A stretch of DNA of 8,304 nt from Bacteroidales bacterium (GTDB taxonomy: Bacteria > Bacteroidota > Bacteroidia > Bacteroidales > JAAUTT01): NCBI GenBank assembly GCA_012031335.1, contig JAAUTT010000160.1, forward strand, positions 1 through 8,304, in the 5' to 3' direction. Under the pieces are notes generated by a model. It was not told the DNA's origin. It did not search any database and saw only the letters and a program-made list of their open reading frames with translations. Positions 1 to 7,600 of the stretch are shown here, one piece after another (position 1 is the first letter of the stretch; each line of letters starts with the position of its first letter). Position numbers and translations under genes: made by a program.

Positions 1-44
1 TGCTCTTTACTTTCGCGTTCCCATGTCCTTCCGGGGATTATCAA

Positions 45-2756
45 TTACTCAGGGCCGGAGTTCAGCTGTTTCCAGTCAAACTTTTCGTCCAGTGGGTCAA
101 GTGCTTTCTGCGGATCGAAAACTCTGCTGTCCACAGGGACAGCTTTATAAGGCTCAAAATTAGGGGTATCAGTGAACATATCGGCCATGTCGGTAGCCGC
201 GGCATCATACTGATTCAGATACGGAATTCCCATGATATTCCAGAATGTTTTAAAAATGCTGCCAAAGCTTGTATGGGTGTGACTTACATAATTCTTTTTT
301 ATGTATGGCGAAATTGCCATTAAAATGCTGCGATGTGCGTCAATATGGTCCACTCCTCCCTGAGCATCGTCTTCTGTAATTACAATTAACATATTTTTCC
401 AGTAAGGAGTGTGTGATAAAAATTCTACAATACGTCCAACAGCGAGATCGTTGTCCGACTGATAACTTTCACGAAAAGGATATCCGGCATCTGGTCTTTC
501 ATCAGCTCCATGATCATTGGGTAAAATTACAGTTAACATCTGGGGAAGAGTATCTTTTCCAAGTCCCCATTTATCTTCAAATTCTTTTTGAAACATGTCG
601 ACCCGGAATTGATCGGGGATAGCCATATTGTAAGTTGGGTAAACAAACGATGTGTGATTCATCAAAGATGCGGGAAGCGGAAAGTTGGCCACATGTTTTA
701 TGCCGCCATATTTATAGGTATCCTGATAATCGGCAGGTTCAAACATTACGCTGAATCCAAAATTGTAGAAAGACTTTTTGTAACGACTCATATGGTCCCA
801 CATCGAACCGGCCTCATTGTAATCTTCGGGATAAATGGCTCCTGCCGCTCCGTTAAAACCAAGGTTGCCTGGAGCTGTTGAGTTTTCCTTGTATTGACGG
901 TTCCCTCCATAATTGGCAGGAGTGGTTGCTTCAACCCACTCATTGGGGTATGTGTTTACAAGCCAGCGATGACCATCGGCCGAAACATCCGAATCAACAT
1001 AAAAGTTATCGCTAATACTGAACTCACGGGCCAGTTTATGGTGGTTGGGCATAATATCTGCATTTTCAATTTTAACGGTTTTTTTACGGTTTGTAAAAGT
1101 TACGTTGTTCCCATAACGGGCAATGGTTGAGTCGCCAGTTACATTTTTCAGTTGTCCGTATATTTCGTCGAAGGTTCGGTTTTCTTTTGAGATAAACACA
1201 ATGTGTTTAATAGGAGACTCCTTTTTCCCGGGAATCAAAGGTATTGGATTGTTCTTTCGCCATTCAAAATCGGGAGAATCCGAGGGTTTTATATCAAAAT
1301 TATTCGCTATCACCTGTTTTGTTAACTCACTAAGTTGGGCTTCCGATGGTATTTCCGCAATCCGAACCGTGCCTTTCATCAGATTACCTATATAACTTCC
1401 CTCTTTACCAATTTGAAAAGTTTTGCCTCCGTTCGGACCACTTCCATAGCCTTTGGCATTAGTAATCACAAGTTTTTTACCATCGGGAGTAACCTTTATT
1501 TTTGCAGGGAACCATCCTGTGGGTATATGTCCGGTAACTTTCAGTGTTTTTACATCAATTACCCCAATAGCATTTATACCCGATTCGGCAACATATACCT
1601 TTTTTTCGTCGGGCGACACAGCCAAACCAAAAGGTATGATTCCTCTGTATTTCGCCAGTTTTTCTTCAGGTTGAAGTTTTATGTGCGTTACTATACTGTG
1701 GTTTTGGCTGTTTAGAACTGTGATGTTGTCGTTGGTGCCATTACTGATGAAAATGTACTTACCGGCAGCTACTATTGAGTTTGGGCTCGAACCACCAACA
1801 GCAGGAATTCCTTCCACCAATTGACCTATTAAAACACCTGTTTTTATTTTAGATACCACTTCAGGGTTTTTAGGTTTCGCTACATCTATGGCAAATACTG
1901 AAAATGATTCATCGGAGTTAATGGGTCCCAGTCCAGGAATCCTCATGGTATCGTTCAATATTCCAGTTTCCGACTCTTTGGATCCAAACGAATAAGCCGG
2001 TTTATCTAAAGTTGATCTTGTCCATTTTCCGTTTTTCTTTTTTTCGATATATCCATATTGATACATGCCAACATTAGCTACATATACAGTCTTTTCGTTT
2101 TTCGAAAGTGCAATGCCAAAGGGGTATCTGCCAACAGAAACATTGGCAGCAAGTTTATTCTGCTGCAGGTCAATTACAACCATTCGGAAACCAATCTGAT
2201 CTACAGCATAAAGCCATTTTCCATCGCGTGTAATGACCATGTCTCCAATATAGCCATGGCTGTAATCGGAATGTTCATTTTTAAAATTACAATCAATTAA
2301 TCCCGAACTCTTGCCGGTTGCAATATCGAAAATGTATATTTTATTTTCCTGTCCTCCGGCAACATACACTTGTTTGTTATCCGGTGAAATTGCCAATCCC
2401 ATAAACACCGATGCCAGTATTCCTTCGTCTGTTTTGGGAGAAGGAGGCACTTGCCGGATATCCGGTTTTCCGGAATTCAGGTTGCGGAGGATGGTAATTG
2501 AAATTGGATTGGTGCCTGAATTAGCTGTTACTGCTATGTCTCCGTCGTTGCTGATAACAAGACCATAGGGGTGAGGTGCTACAGCGAAAGTTTTGCCCAA
2601 AGGAGTTACTATCCGCCCATTTGGAATAACCGCCGAACCGTTATTTTCAGCTGATGTATAGCGGTTTCCTGCCGGAGCACTTGAAACATATCCTTGTTGA
2701 GCTGCGACTTTCAGGACTAACAGACATAACAGAAAAGTAAAAGAATATCGGATCAT
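45..2756 (-). CDS. Exported YncE-like beta-propeller / alkaline phosphatase-type phosphoesterase fusion protein
   Basis: A 903-residue protein of the type usually named bifunctional YncE family protein/alkaline phosphatase family protein. Residues 1-20 form a signal peptide: Arg3, a hydrophobic stretch, then VAAQ. There is no lipobox, so it is probably periplasmic or secreted. Residues about 50-440 carry repeated propeller blades with phrases such as PYGLVISNDG, LAISPDNKQVYVA, PFGIALSKNEKTVYVA and PFGLAVSPDEKKVYVA. Residues about 515-885 match the phosphoesterase (phospholipase C/acid phosphatase) family: ENRTFDE at 525-531 is the entry motif that normally holds the metal-binding Glu-Asn, NDHGAD is at 747-752, and the EDDAQGGVDHIDAHRS block is at 795-810. 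All expected metal-site motifs look present, so it is probably an active metal-dependent phosphate-ester hydrolase. The substrate cannot be read from the sequence. The start at 2756 is chosen because it gives the complete signal peptide. It lies 99 bases downstream of the ThuA-like gene on the same strand. The frame is intact. Confidence 0.93.
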   Translation of the reverse strand: MIRYSFTFLLCLLVLKVAAQQGYVSSAPAGNRYTSAENNGSAVIPNGRIVTPLGKTFAVAPHPYGLVISNDGDIAVTANSGTNPISITILRNLNSGKPDIRQVPPSPKTDEGILASVFMGLAISPDNKQVYVAGGQENKIYIFDIATGKSSGLIDCNFKNEHSDYSHGYIGDMVITRDGKWLYAVDQIGFRMVVIDLQQNKLAANVSVGRYPFGIALSKNEKTVYVANVGMYQYGYIEKKKNGKWTRSTLDKPAYSFGSKESETGILNDTMRIPGLGPINSDESFSVFAIDVAKPKNPEVVSKIKTGVLIGQLVEGIPAVGGSSPNSIVAAGKYIFISNGTNDNITVLNSQNHSIVTHIKLQPEEKLAKYRGIIPFGLAVSPDEKKVYVAESGINAIGVIDVKTLKVTGHIPTGWFPAKIKVTPDGKKLVITNAKGYGSGPNGGKTFQIGKEGSYIGNLMKGTVRIAEIPSEAQLSELTKQVIANNFDIKPSDSPDFEWRKNNPIPLIPGKKESPIKHIVFISKENRTFDEIYGQLKNVTGDSTIARYGNNVTFTNRKKTVKIENADIMPNHHKLAREFSISDNFYVDSDVSADGHRWLVNTYPNEWVEATTPANYGGNRQYKENSTAPGNLGFNGAAGAIYPEDYNEAGSMWDHMSRYKKSFYNFGFSVMFEPADYQDTYKYGGIKHVANFPLPASLMNHTSFVYPTYNMAIPDQFRVDMFQKEFEDKWGLGKDTLPQMLTVILPNDHGADERPDAGYPFRESYQSDNDLAVGRIVEFLSHTPYWKNMLIVITEDDAQGGVDHIDAHRSILMAISPYIKKNYVSHTHTSFGSIFKTFWNIMGIPYLNQYDAAATDMADMFTDTPNFEPYKAVPVDSRVFDPQKALDPLDEKFDWKQLNSGPE

Positions 2757-2855
2757 AATAATGGTATATTGTTTTGAGCTAAGCTACACATGGTATATTA
2801 ATTCAATGCAAAACAGAAATGAATTTAATACCAAAAAGCGGGACTTATAATCGGG

Positions 2856-3587
2856 TTAATTTTTAATTTTACCTGCCCAGCAAATAGCTTCCAATAAATG
2901 ACGTATTACGAGTGGTTCATCATAATTATCGTCCCGGTGACCAACACCTGTATAAAAAGAGCGCCCACCTTCAAATTCTTGGCACCAGATAAATGGATGG
3001 CCATTACCATTTTCTCCCCCTTCATAACTCTTTTCGTCGAGGTTCGCCAATACTTTAATATCCTTACTTATATTTTTGAAGTTATACCATTCGTCGGTTC
3101 TTTCCCATTTTTCGGGAAGGAAAGATGTAGCAGGATGACTCCGGTCGGTTACTTCAATTACCGCTTTCTGTTGTTTGGGGTGTGATAGAAAATAAGCTCC
3201 AACTAACTGGTTATACCAGGGCCATTCGTATTCAGTATCTGTAGCCGCATGCACTCCAACAAATCCGCCACCTCCCCTGATATAATCCTGAAACGCTTTC
3301 TGTTGAATGTCATCAAGAATATCTCCTGAGGTATTCAGGAAAACTACTGTTTTATACCTTTTAAGATTTTCTATTGAAAAAACAGATGCATAACGGGTGG
3401 TATCTGCAGTTATTCCTCTGTCAGAACAAGCTTTATGTAAAATAACAATGGCCTTTTCAATTGATTCGTGTTGGTAACCCACGGTTTTGGCAAAAATCAG
3501 GATACGGGGAGAATTGCCCGATAACAAAATAGGAAAGAGGATGGCAATAATTGCCAGGAAAAGGGTGATGTAAATGTACTTTCTCAT
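2856..3587 (-). CDS. ThuA-like domain protein, secreted or membrane-anchored
   Basis: A 243-residue protein of the ThuA family (class I glutamine-amidotransferase-like fold, named after a trehalose-utilisation gene of rhizobia). The N-terminus (MRKYIYITLF, hydrophobic to about residue 22) is a signal peptide or membrane anchor, so the domain should lie outside the cytoplasm. The domain fills residues 27-240: RILIFAKTVGYQHESI at its start, a Gly-rich turn GGGGFVGVHAATD at 105-117, EWPWY at 121-125, His136 (SHP), DEWYNF at 165-170, HPFIWCQ at 197-203 and FYTGVGH at 211-217. These are the conserved blocks of the family, and the length is typical for a single-domain member. In Bacteroidota, ThuA-like domains often occur in carbohydrate-related loci, but the reaction is poorly defined, so no substrate is claimed. 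A good promoter -7 match lies 27 bases upstream of the start. Confidence 0.9.
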   Translation of the reverse strand: MRKYIYITLFLAIIAILFPILLSGNSPRILIFAKTVGYQHESIEKAIVILHKACSDRGITADTTRYASVFSIENLKRYKTVVFLNTSGDILDDIQQKAFQDYIRGGGGFVGVHAATDTEYEWPWYNQLVGAYFLSHPKQQKAVIEVTDRSHPATSFLPEKWERTDEWYNFKNISKDIKVLANLDEKSYEGGENGNGHPFIWCQEFEGGRSFYTGVGHRDDNYDEPLVIRHLLEAICWAGKIKN

Positions 3588-3613
3588 ATAAATCAGGATT
3601 TAAGTGCGAATGT

Positions 3614-3621
3614 CAAAGTTA
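3614..3621 (-). promoter_or_regulatory. Candidate -7 promoter box for the ThuA-like gene
   Basis: On the minus strand the sequence reads TAACTTTG, an exact match to the Bacteroidota -7 consensus TAnnTTTG. It ends 27 bases before the ThuA-like ATG, which would give a leader of about 20 bases. No TTTG is seen at the usual -33 spacing, so the call rests on one half of the promoter and on position. Confidence 0.4.
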
Positions 3622-3839
3622 TGAAATAAACATTTTGGGGCATATAGCTTTTACTTTTGTTTTAATCAGACTTAAATGTATTTGTTTAAGAGCGAAACAA
3701 TTCTGAAGAATTAATGTGCAGGTTTGTACATACCTCAATTTGCATGGCCAATTAGATAAGGCAATGAGGATGGTTTGGCCTACTGCATTTCGTGGTCGGT
3801 AATGAATTTAATAGAATAAGGAATATAAAAAGGGATATT

Positions 3840-4718
3840 TTATGGAATAAGTACCTCGAGCGCATGTTTTATAATTACAGCTTTTACTTCTTTTTTTTTG
3901 CCCTGTAATTCGCCATCTATCTGCAACTCCTGCTGAGGTTCAACACTGATTTTTGCCGATGTGCAATCGTAAGTTTCGATATTGGGCTGATTATGAAAGT
4001 TACCGGTGAAGGCTGCAATAGCATTTCTGAAAAACCAGTTTTTATGAGGTTTTAAAATTACTATTTCGAACCGGCCATCGTTTATAAATCCTTGAGGATT
4101 TATAACTGCTCCGGTGCGGTATCCGCCAGCATTGGCTATTACAGTCATGAGCGAACGGTGAGTAAAAACAGAACCTCCGGTTTCAATAGTACACCTGAAG
4201 CTTTTCGGCGATTTTAATACATGCCTGAAATGTTTGAAATAAGCAAGGAAACCTCTTTTACCTTCTTCTTCAAAGCCTTTTATTACTCTGGCATTCATAC
4301 CCAGGTCGCAAAGGTGAAAACTAAATTTATCTTCGTTAATTCTGATGGCATCCAGGAGTTGAGTTTTACTTCCTAGTATTGTATCGAGGGCGTTTTCAAT
4401 GGTTAATGGTATTCCCAGTTCGTAAGCCAGTCCGTTTGCCGATCCTAAAGGCAGTATTCCCAATTTAACAGGAAGATTAATAATTGCTGATGCAACCATA
4501 TTTACAGTGCCATCTCCACCTGCGGCAACAACTGTTTTTGCCTTTGTCTCCTTAACAATTTTCTGTATGTTTTCCGCTTTAAAATCATGGCTTATTTCCT
4601 TTATACTATAGGTTATTTCAGTTCTTGACATTTGGTTCCGGATCAATGTTTCGGGAGGGGTGTTTCGGTTTGAACCTGAATTTGGGTTTATAAAATATAC
4701 TATCTCTGCTTTTTCCAT
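3840..4718 (-). CDS. Diacylglycerol/lipid kinase family protein (DagK/YegS-like)
   Basis: A 292-residue cytoplasmic protein of the diacylglycerol kinase catalytic family, which transfers a phosphate from ATP to a lipid hydroxyl, classically turning diacylglycerol into phosphatidate. Visible family marks are NPNSGS at 11-16, the nucleotide-binding AAGGDGTVN at 65-73, LGILPLGSANGLA at 86-98 (GSANG replaces the commoner GSGN), and the C-terminal QIDGE at 267-271, whose Asp-Gly-Glu is part of the conserved late motif. The length is normal for a bacterial DagK/YegS enzyme and no frame break is seen. The start at 4718 places NPNSGS at the expected distance from the N-terminus. It is transcribed divergently from an App1-type phosphatase whose start is 49 bases away. 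The lipid used could be diacylglycerol, ceramide or a sphingoid base; the sequence does not decide, and sphingolipid-making Bacteroidota make the last two real possibilities. Confidence 0.92.
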   Translation of the reverse strand: MEKAEIVYFINPNSGSNRNTPPETLIRNQMSRTEITYSIKEISHDFKAENIQKIVKETKAKTVVAAGGDGTVNMVASAIINLPVKLGILPLGSANGLAYELGIPLTIENALDTILGSKTQLLDAIRINEDKFSFHLCDLGMNARVIKGFEEEGKRGFLAYFKHFRHVLKSPKSFRCTIETGGSVFTHRSLMTVIANAGGYRTGAVINPQGFINDGRFEIVILKPHKNWFFRNAIAAFTGNFHNQPNIETYDCTSAKISVEPQQELQIDGELQGKKKEVKAVIIKHALEVLIP

Positions 4719-4767
4719 ATGATTGGTTTGATTGTTTTAAGATTCAGTAATGCTTTAAATTAAAACA
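4719..4767. promoter_or_regulatory. Short divergent intergenic region between lipid kinase and phosphatase genes
   Basis: These 49 AT-rich bases separate the ATG of the minus-strand lipid kinase from the ATG of the plus-strand App1-type gene, so both promoters must overlap here or extend into the neighbouring genes. A plus-strand TTTG lies at 4727-4730, and an imperfect -7-like stretch starts at 4748. No exact TAnnTTTG is found on either strand. Neither start has a convincing Shine-Dalgarno sequence. Confidence 0.35.
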
Positions 4768-5211
4768 ATGAACCTGGGATTTTCGGTTGTTAGGAATGCA
4801 AGGAATTTGATTGTAAGACTAAGTATTTATTTGAAGATAAAACTGGGAATATTAAGTAGTCCCAGGATAGTTCCTTTTATTGGATACAGTAATGGAACTT
4901 TTACATTTATCGGGGGTGAAGTGCTTGAGGATATTGGTATATCTAAACCCATCGAAGGTCAGAGTCGTTGGAAAAATTTGAAATCCATGATTAAGCGATA
5001 TTTGGCTGATGAGTTTGCTGGTGTTAAGGTGCAGGTTATTTTCAAGGGACAAACTCAGGAAGTTATAACAAATAAATATGGTGTGTTCAACGCAAGATTT
5101 AAGCACGATGCAGAAGAAATAGAAGACGTTATTTGGCAAAAAGCATATTTCAGATTAAATGAGATAGTTCATCCGAAACAAATTGATGATGCAAAACTGA
5201 AGGCGAGGTGA
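4768..5211 (+). CDS. N-terminal fragment of the App1-type phosphatase
   Basis: As it stands, this frame yields 147 residues from an ATG at 4768 and stops at TGA 5209-5211. It holds the N-terminal region of the broken phosphatase (pattern VVRNARN, then beta-strand-rich sequence and VKVQVIFKGQTQEV), with no catalytic residue. The last three residues before the stop (KAR) probably come from the frame shift, since the neighbouring frame reads EGEVMIIK straight into the catalytic part. Confidence 0.6.
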   Translation: MNLGFSVVRNARNLIVRLSIYLKIKLGILSSPRIVPFIGYSNGTFTFIGGEVLEDIGISKPIEGQSRWKNLKSMIKRYLADEFAGVKVQVIFKGQTQEVITNKYGVFNARFKHDAEEIEDVIWQKAYFRLNEIVHPKQIDDAKLKAR

Positions 5212-5456
5212 TGATAATAAAACGAAGGCCTCAGTTTGGCATTATATCGGATGTCGACGATACCATCCTGGTTTCTTATGCCACTGCCAGGTTAATGAAA
5301 TTTCGGCTCATGTTTTTTAACAATGCGTTAACACGAATGCCTTTCGAAGGAGTTTCGGCCTTTTATCATTCTTTGCAACGGGGATCCGGGAACGGTACCC
5401 TAAACCCGGTTTTACCTCTCAAACAGCGAATGGAACCTCTACGATCTTTTATATGA
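5208..5456 (+). CDS. Catalytic-motif fragment of the App1-type phosphatase
   Basis: An open frame of 82 residues using GTG at 5208, which is almost certainly an internal Val codon and not a true start: the same frame is already meaningful from 5199. It carries the nucleophile motif SDVDDT (Asp codons at 5250 and 5256) and continues to LNPV near 5411. After that the residues to the stop at 5456 are out-of-frame noise. The next +1 frame from about 5410 resumes as [14 protein letters not shown] and stops at 5596-5598. The third frame then runs from about 5594 to 5788, and the original frame from 5791 to 5907. Confidence 0.55.
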   Translation: MMIIKRRPQFGIISDVDDTILVSYATARLMKFRLMFFNNALTRMPFEGVSAFYHSLQRGSGNGTLNPVLPLKQRMEPLRSFI

Positions 5457-5986
5457 GTTTATTGATTTTAACCGGATTCCAAAAGGACCCTTATTGTTGA
5501 GAGAAATGGCCATCCGGGTTTTCAGAATCTGGAAAATGAGAGAATATAATAAAAATCACAAGCTCGAAAAACTTCGCCATCTGCTCACTGTTTTATGATT
5601 TGAATTTTATTTTAATTGGAGATAGCGGACAGAAGGATCCTGAAGTTTATTCCAAAATTACACAGGAATTTCCCGAAAGAATCTTATCTGTTTATATCCG
5701 GGATATTGGAATTAAACGCAACAATATGCGCATTCAAACTTTATCGCAGCAACTTTTTAATGAGTTTCAAACCGAGATGATTCTTGTAAGGATACAGAAA
5801 CAGCAGCTAAGCATGCCCTTTCAAAAGGTTATATTTTAAAGGAAGAAATCCCGTCTATAAGGCGCGAAAAGATAAAAGATGCCGAAATGATTGATGCCAA
5901 AAACTAAAAAAAAAACAGGTCTTAGGTGCTTTAATGTAAATAGGAAAAATATTTTCTGTCATTTCAAAAGAATTGGTTAAATTTAA

Positions 5987-6031
5987 TAAAGCCATGAAAC
6001 GGGTACGTGTGGTTTTGGTTTTATGGCTTTA
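5987..6031. other. Inverted repeat, possible terminator or leader hairpin
   Basis: TAAAGCCATGAAAC (5987-6000) can pair with GTTTTATGGCTTTA (6018-6031) over 14 positions with one G-U pair, leaving a 17-base loop. It sits 80 bases after the phosphatase stop and 26 bases before the response regulator start. There is no T-run after it on the plus strand, so it is a weak terminator for the phosphatase. It could instead be a hairpin in the regulator's leader. Confidence 0.4.
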
Positions 6032-6056
6032 ACACTGATAAACCTAATTGAATTAA

Positions 6057-6686
6057 ATGGTGAAGCTTTTTGTTGTTGATAGAAATATTCTTTTCAGGCA
6101 GTGTCTTAAAATGGCCCTTGAGAAAGATAATTTTGCTGTCTCTTTAATAGAGGTAAACGAGTTAACCGACCTAATCGCTTTGGTAGGCAAGGAAATACCT
6201 GATATTGTTATTTTTGACCTCGATTCGGAATTATTTCATCTTGGAGTAATAAGCGAAATTGTTTCCAAATTTCCAGGTATAAAGTTTCTGGCTTTGTCAT
6301 TCGATTTAAGCCGTAATAAATATTTCAGGCTTGCTCAGGCAGGTATTAAAGGGTGCGTGCTTAAAAACTCCGATACCAGTTATTTAAAACAGGCTATTTT
6401 GGATGTAATGGTTGGGAAAATTTCGTTCCCCGAAGAAATACTGCAGCAAATGATTAAAAATCACAACGGGAACCAAAAGTTCAGTAACGATCTTACCGAA
6501 CGGGAATCGGAAGTTTTACATCACCTTTGCAATGGCCTTTCCAATAATGAAATTGCCGAGAAACTACATCTAAGTTATGATACTGTAAAATGGCACCGAA
6601 GTAATATTCTAATAAAAAGCGGGTGCAAAAACGTACTTTCGCTATATAAGTTCGCTATCCAGCATCATTGGGTTCAATTAACGTAA
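6057..6686 (+). CDS. NarL/LuxR-type two-component response regulator
   Basis: A 209-residue DNA-binding response regulator. The receiver domain spans residues 2-118: Asp8 in KLFVVDRN, likely phosphoacceptor Asp54 in DIVIFDLD, Ser81 at the conserved Thr/Ser position, and Lys103 in GCVLK. The acidic pair normally seen as DD or ED is Asp8-Arg9 here, and the usual MPxxDG segment after the phosphoacceptor is replaced by SELFHLG, so phosphorylation may be weak or altered. A GerE-type helix-turn-helix fills residues 145-206, with LTERESEVLHHLCNGLSNNEIAEKL and then LSYDTVKWHRSNIL as the recognition part. The ATG at 6057 gives the first receiver strand directly. It lies 106 bases upstream of a HisKA_3-type sensor kinase on the same strand, the kinase class that normally partners such regulators. 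The frame is intact although both neighbouring genes are broken. Target genes are unknown. Confidence 0.93.
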   Translation: MVKLFVVDRNILFRQCLKMALEKDNFAVSLIEVNELTDLIALVGKEIPDIVIFDLDSELFHLGVISEIVSKFPGIKFLALSFDLSRNKYFRLAQAGIKGCVLKNSDTSYLKQAILDVMVGKISFPEEILQQMIKNHNGNQKFSNDLTERESEVLHHLCNGLSNNEIAEKLHLSYDTVKWHRSNILIKSGCKNVLSLYKFAIQHHWVQLT

Positions 6687-6792
6687 GCAGCTATATTGAT
6701 TTTGATATATTTTTTTTGTGATCAGCATGGTTGAACAGTCATAAATTTTAACTAATTTAAATCCTTAATATTAGACCAAGCAGTTAAAGCCA
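6687..6792 (+). promoter_or_regulatory. AT-rich gap between response regulator and sensor kinase
   Basis: A 106-base spacer. Just after the regulator stop a short stem (TATAT at 6692-6696 with ATATA at 6705-6709) precedes a run of eight T at 6710-6717. This resembles a weak terminator, but the stem has no GC pair. TAAATTTT at 6742-6749 is a near match to the -7 box without a well-spaced -33 element. The sensor may have its own promoter here or be read through from the regulator. Confidence 0.25.
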
Positions 6793-7497
6793 ATGGAGCC
6801 TTCGAAAAAAAGCGACAAGAGCGTTATTTTGTATGTTGATGATGATGAGTACAATTTAATGTTATTCGATGAGTTTATGAAACCTGATTACCAGGTTTTG
6901 ACTGCTATCTCTCCCGCTGATGGCTATAAACTTCTCAAAGAAAATTCCGTTAAAGTGCTGATTTCTGATCAGCGAATGCCCGATGAAACCGGTTTGGAGT
7001 TTATCGAACGCATTACACCTGAATTCCCCGACCTTGTAAAGATAATTTTCACGGCACATGTGGATCATGACGCAGCTATTCAGGCTATTAATCAGGGTGG
7101 AGTGTTTCGTTATGTGCTTAAGCCCTGGAACTTTCAGGAAATGCGGCAAACCCTTCAGAATGCTGTACATGAATACGATTTACGTAATGAAAACCAGAAT
7201 CTGATTAAACAGCTTAAATCCAAAAATACTGTTCTTGAAAAGGCATATCTGCAAATAAGAGAAAGTGAGAAGAAATTCACCGGTATTTTTCAGGCTTCTT
7301 CGGATGGGATGGTGCTTTTAAGAGGTGATAAAATTCTGGAAGTGAATGAATCATTTATCCGGATCTGTGGGTTTCGGTTAAAGAGTATTCGCGCGAAAAG
7401 CTTAAGCAGTTTATCGAAACCGAAATGCCGGGTGTATTTAAGTTTGCTACCGAAAACGATCTCCAAAACCTGGCATCACATTCGATTGAATTTATAA
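6793..7497 (+). CDS. N-terminal fragment of the sensor kinase: receiver, coiled coil and start of PAS
   Basis: As it stands, this frame makes 234 residues from ATG 6793. Residues 1-194 are genuine: the complete receiver domain, the linking coiled coil and the first PAS strands up to CGF. Residues 195-234 are out-of-frame sequence after the lost T. The correct continuation (VKEYSREKLKQF...) runs in the next frame from 7377 to a stop at 7602-7604. If expressed as is, it would be a stand-alone receiver protein with an FRYVLKPW signature. Confidence 0.6.
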   Translation: MEPSKKSDKSVILYVDDDEYNLMLFDEFMKPDYQVLTAISPADGYKLLKENSVKVLISDQRMPDETGLEFIERITPEFPDLVKIIFTAHVDHDAAIQAINQGGVFRYVLKPWNFQEMRQTLQNAVHEYDLRNENQNLIKQLKSKNTVLEKAYLQIRESEKKFTGIFQASSDGMVLLRGDKILEVNESFIRICGFRLKSIRAKSLSSLSKPKCRVYLSLLPKTISKTWHHIRLNL

Positions 7498-7600
7498 CCC
7501 CAACCAGGGAGAAAAAGTACCTGGAGTTAACAGGTAAAAATTTTGAACTATCGGGTGAAAAGGTAGTGTTGGTAATTACACACGATGTTACCGAACGCAA

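Larger units (their letters stand above)
4768..5907 (+). pseudogene. App1-type (DUF2183) phosphatidate phosphatase, frame broken at four places
   Basis: Joined across frame shifts, this region encodes one protein of about 380 residues of the App1/DUF2183 family, Mg-dependent phosphatases whose yeast member App1 removes the phosphate of phosphatidate. The N-terminal ~145 residues form a beta-rich region. The catalytic DxDxT-type motif [12 protein letters not shown] starts near 5235 (first Asp codon at 5250). Then follow [31 protein letters not shown], and the late motif LIGDSGQKDPEVY before a charged tail ending at TAA 5905-5907. The breaks are: a missing base near 5197-5201, where ctg-aag should read ctg-gaa; a shift within 5403-5413, most simply two T missing from the run at 5410-5413; an extra T in the run 5591-5594; and a missing A at 5788-5789. 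No other stop interrupts the joined frame and the key motifs are kept, so sequencing error or very recent inactivation is likely. If the breaks are real, no complete phosphatase is made. Confidence 0.82.

Noticed and set aside
1..44. Possible start of another minus-strand gene at the left edge
   Set aside because: The only ATG there runs into TAA after four further codons.
413..2568. Several plus-strand open frames of 69-126 codons inside the 903-residue gene
   Set aside because: They are antisense to a long intact gene with clear domains, show no recognisable family and lack plausible start regions.
2898..3185. Plus-strand open frame of 95 codons opposite the ThuA-like gene
   Set aside because: Antisense shadow of a conserved domain; its hydrophobic look follows from complementing polar AT-rich codons.
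3747..3780. GGCCAA...TTGGCC inverted repeat between the lipid kinase and the ThuA-like gene
   Set aside because: Only six paired bases with a 22-base loop and no T-run; likely to arise by chance.
4852..5139. Minus-strand open frame of 95 codons opposite the phosphatase N-terminus
   Set aside because: No family features, and the plus strand carries the coherent phosphatase sequence.
5906..5915. Run of ten A right after the phosphatase stop as part of a minus-strand terminator
   Set aside because: The adjacent AGGTCTTAGGT is a direct and not an inverted repeat, and no minus-strand gene ends there.
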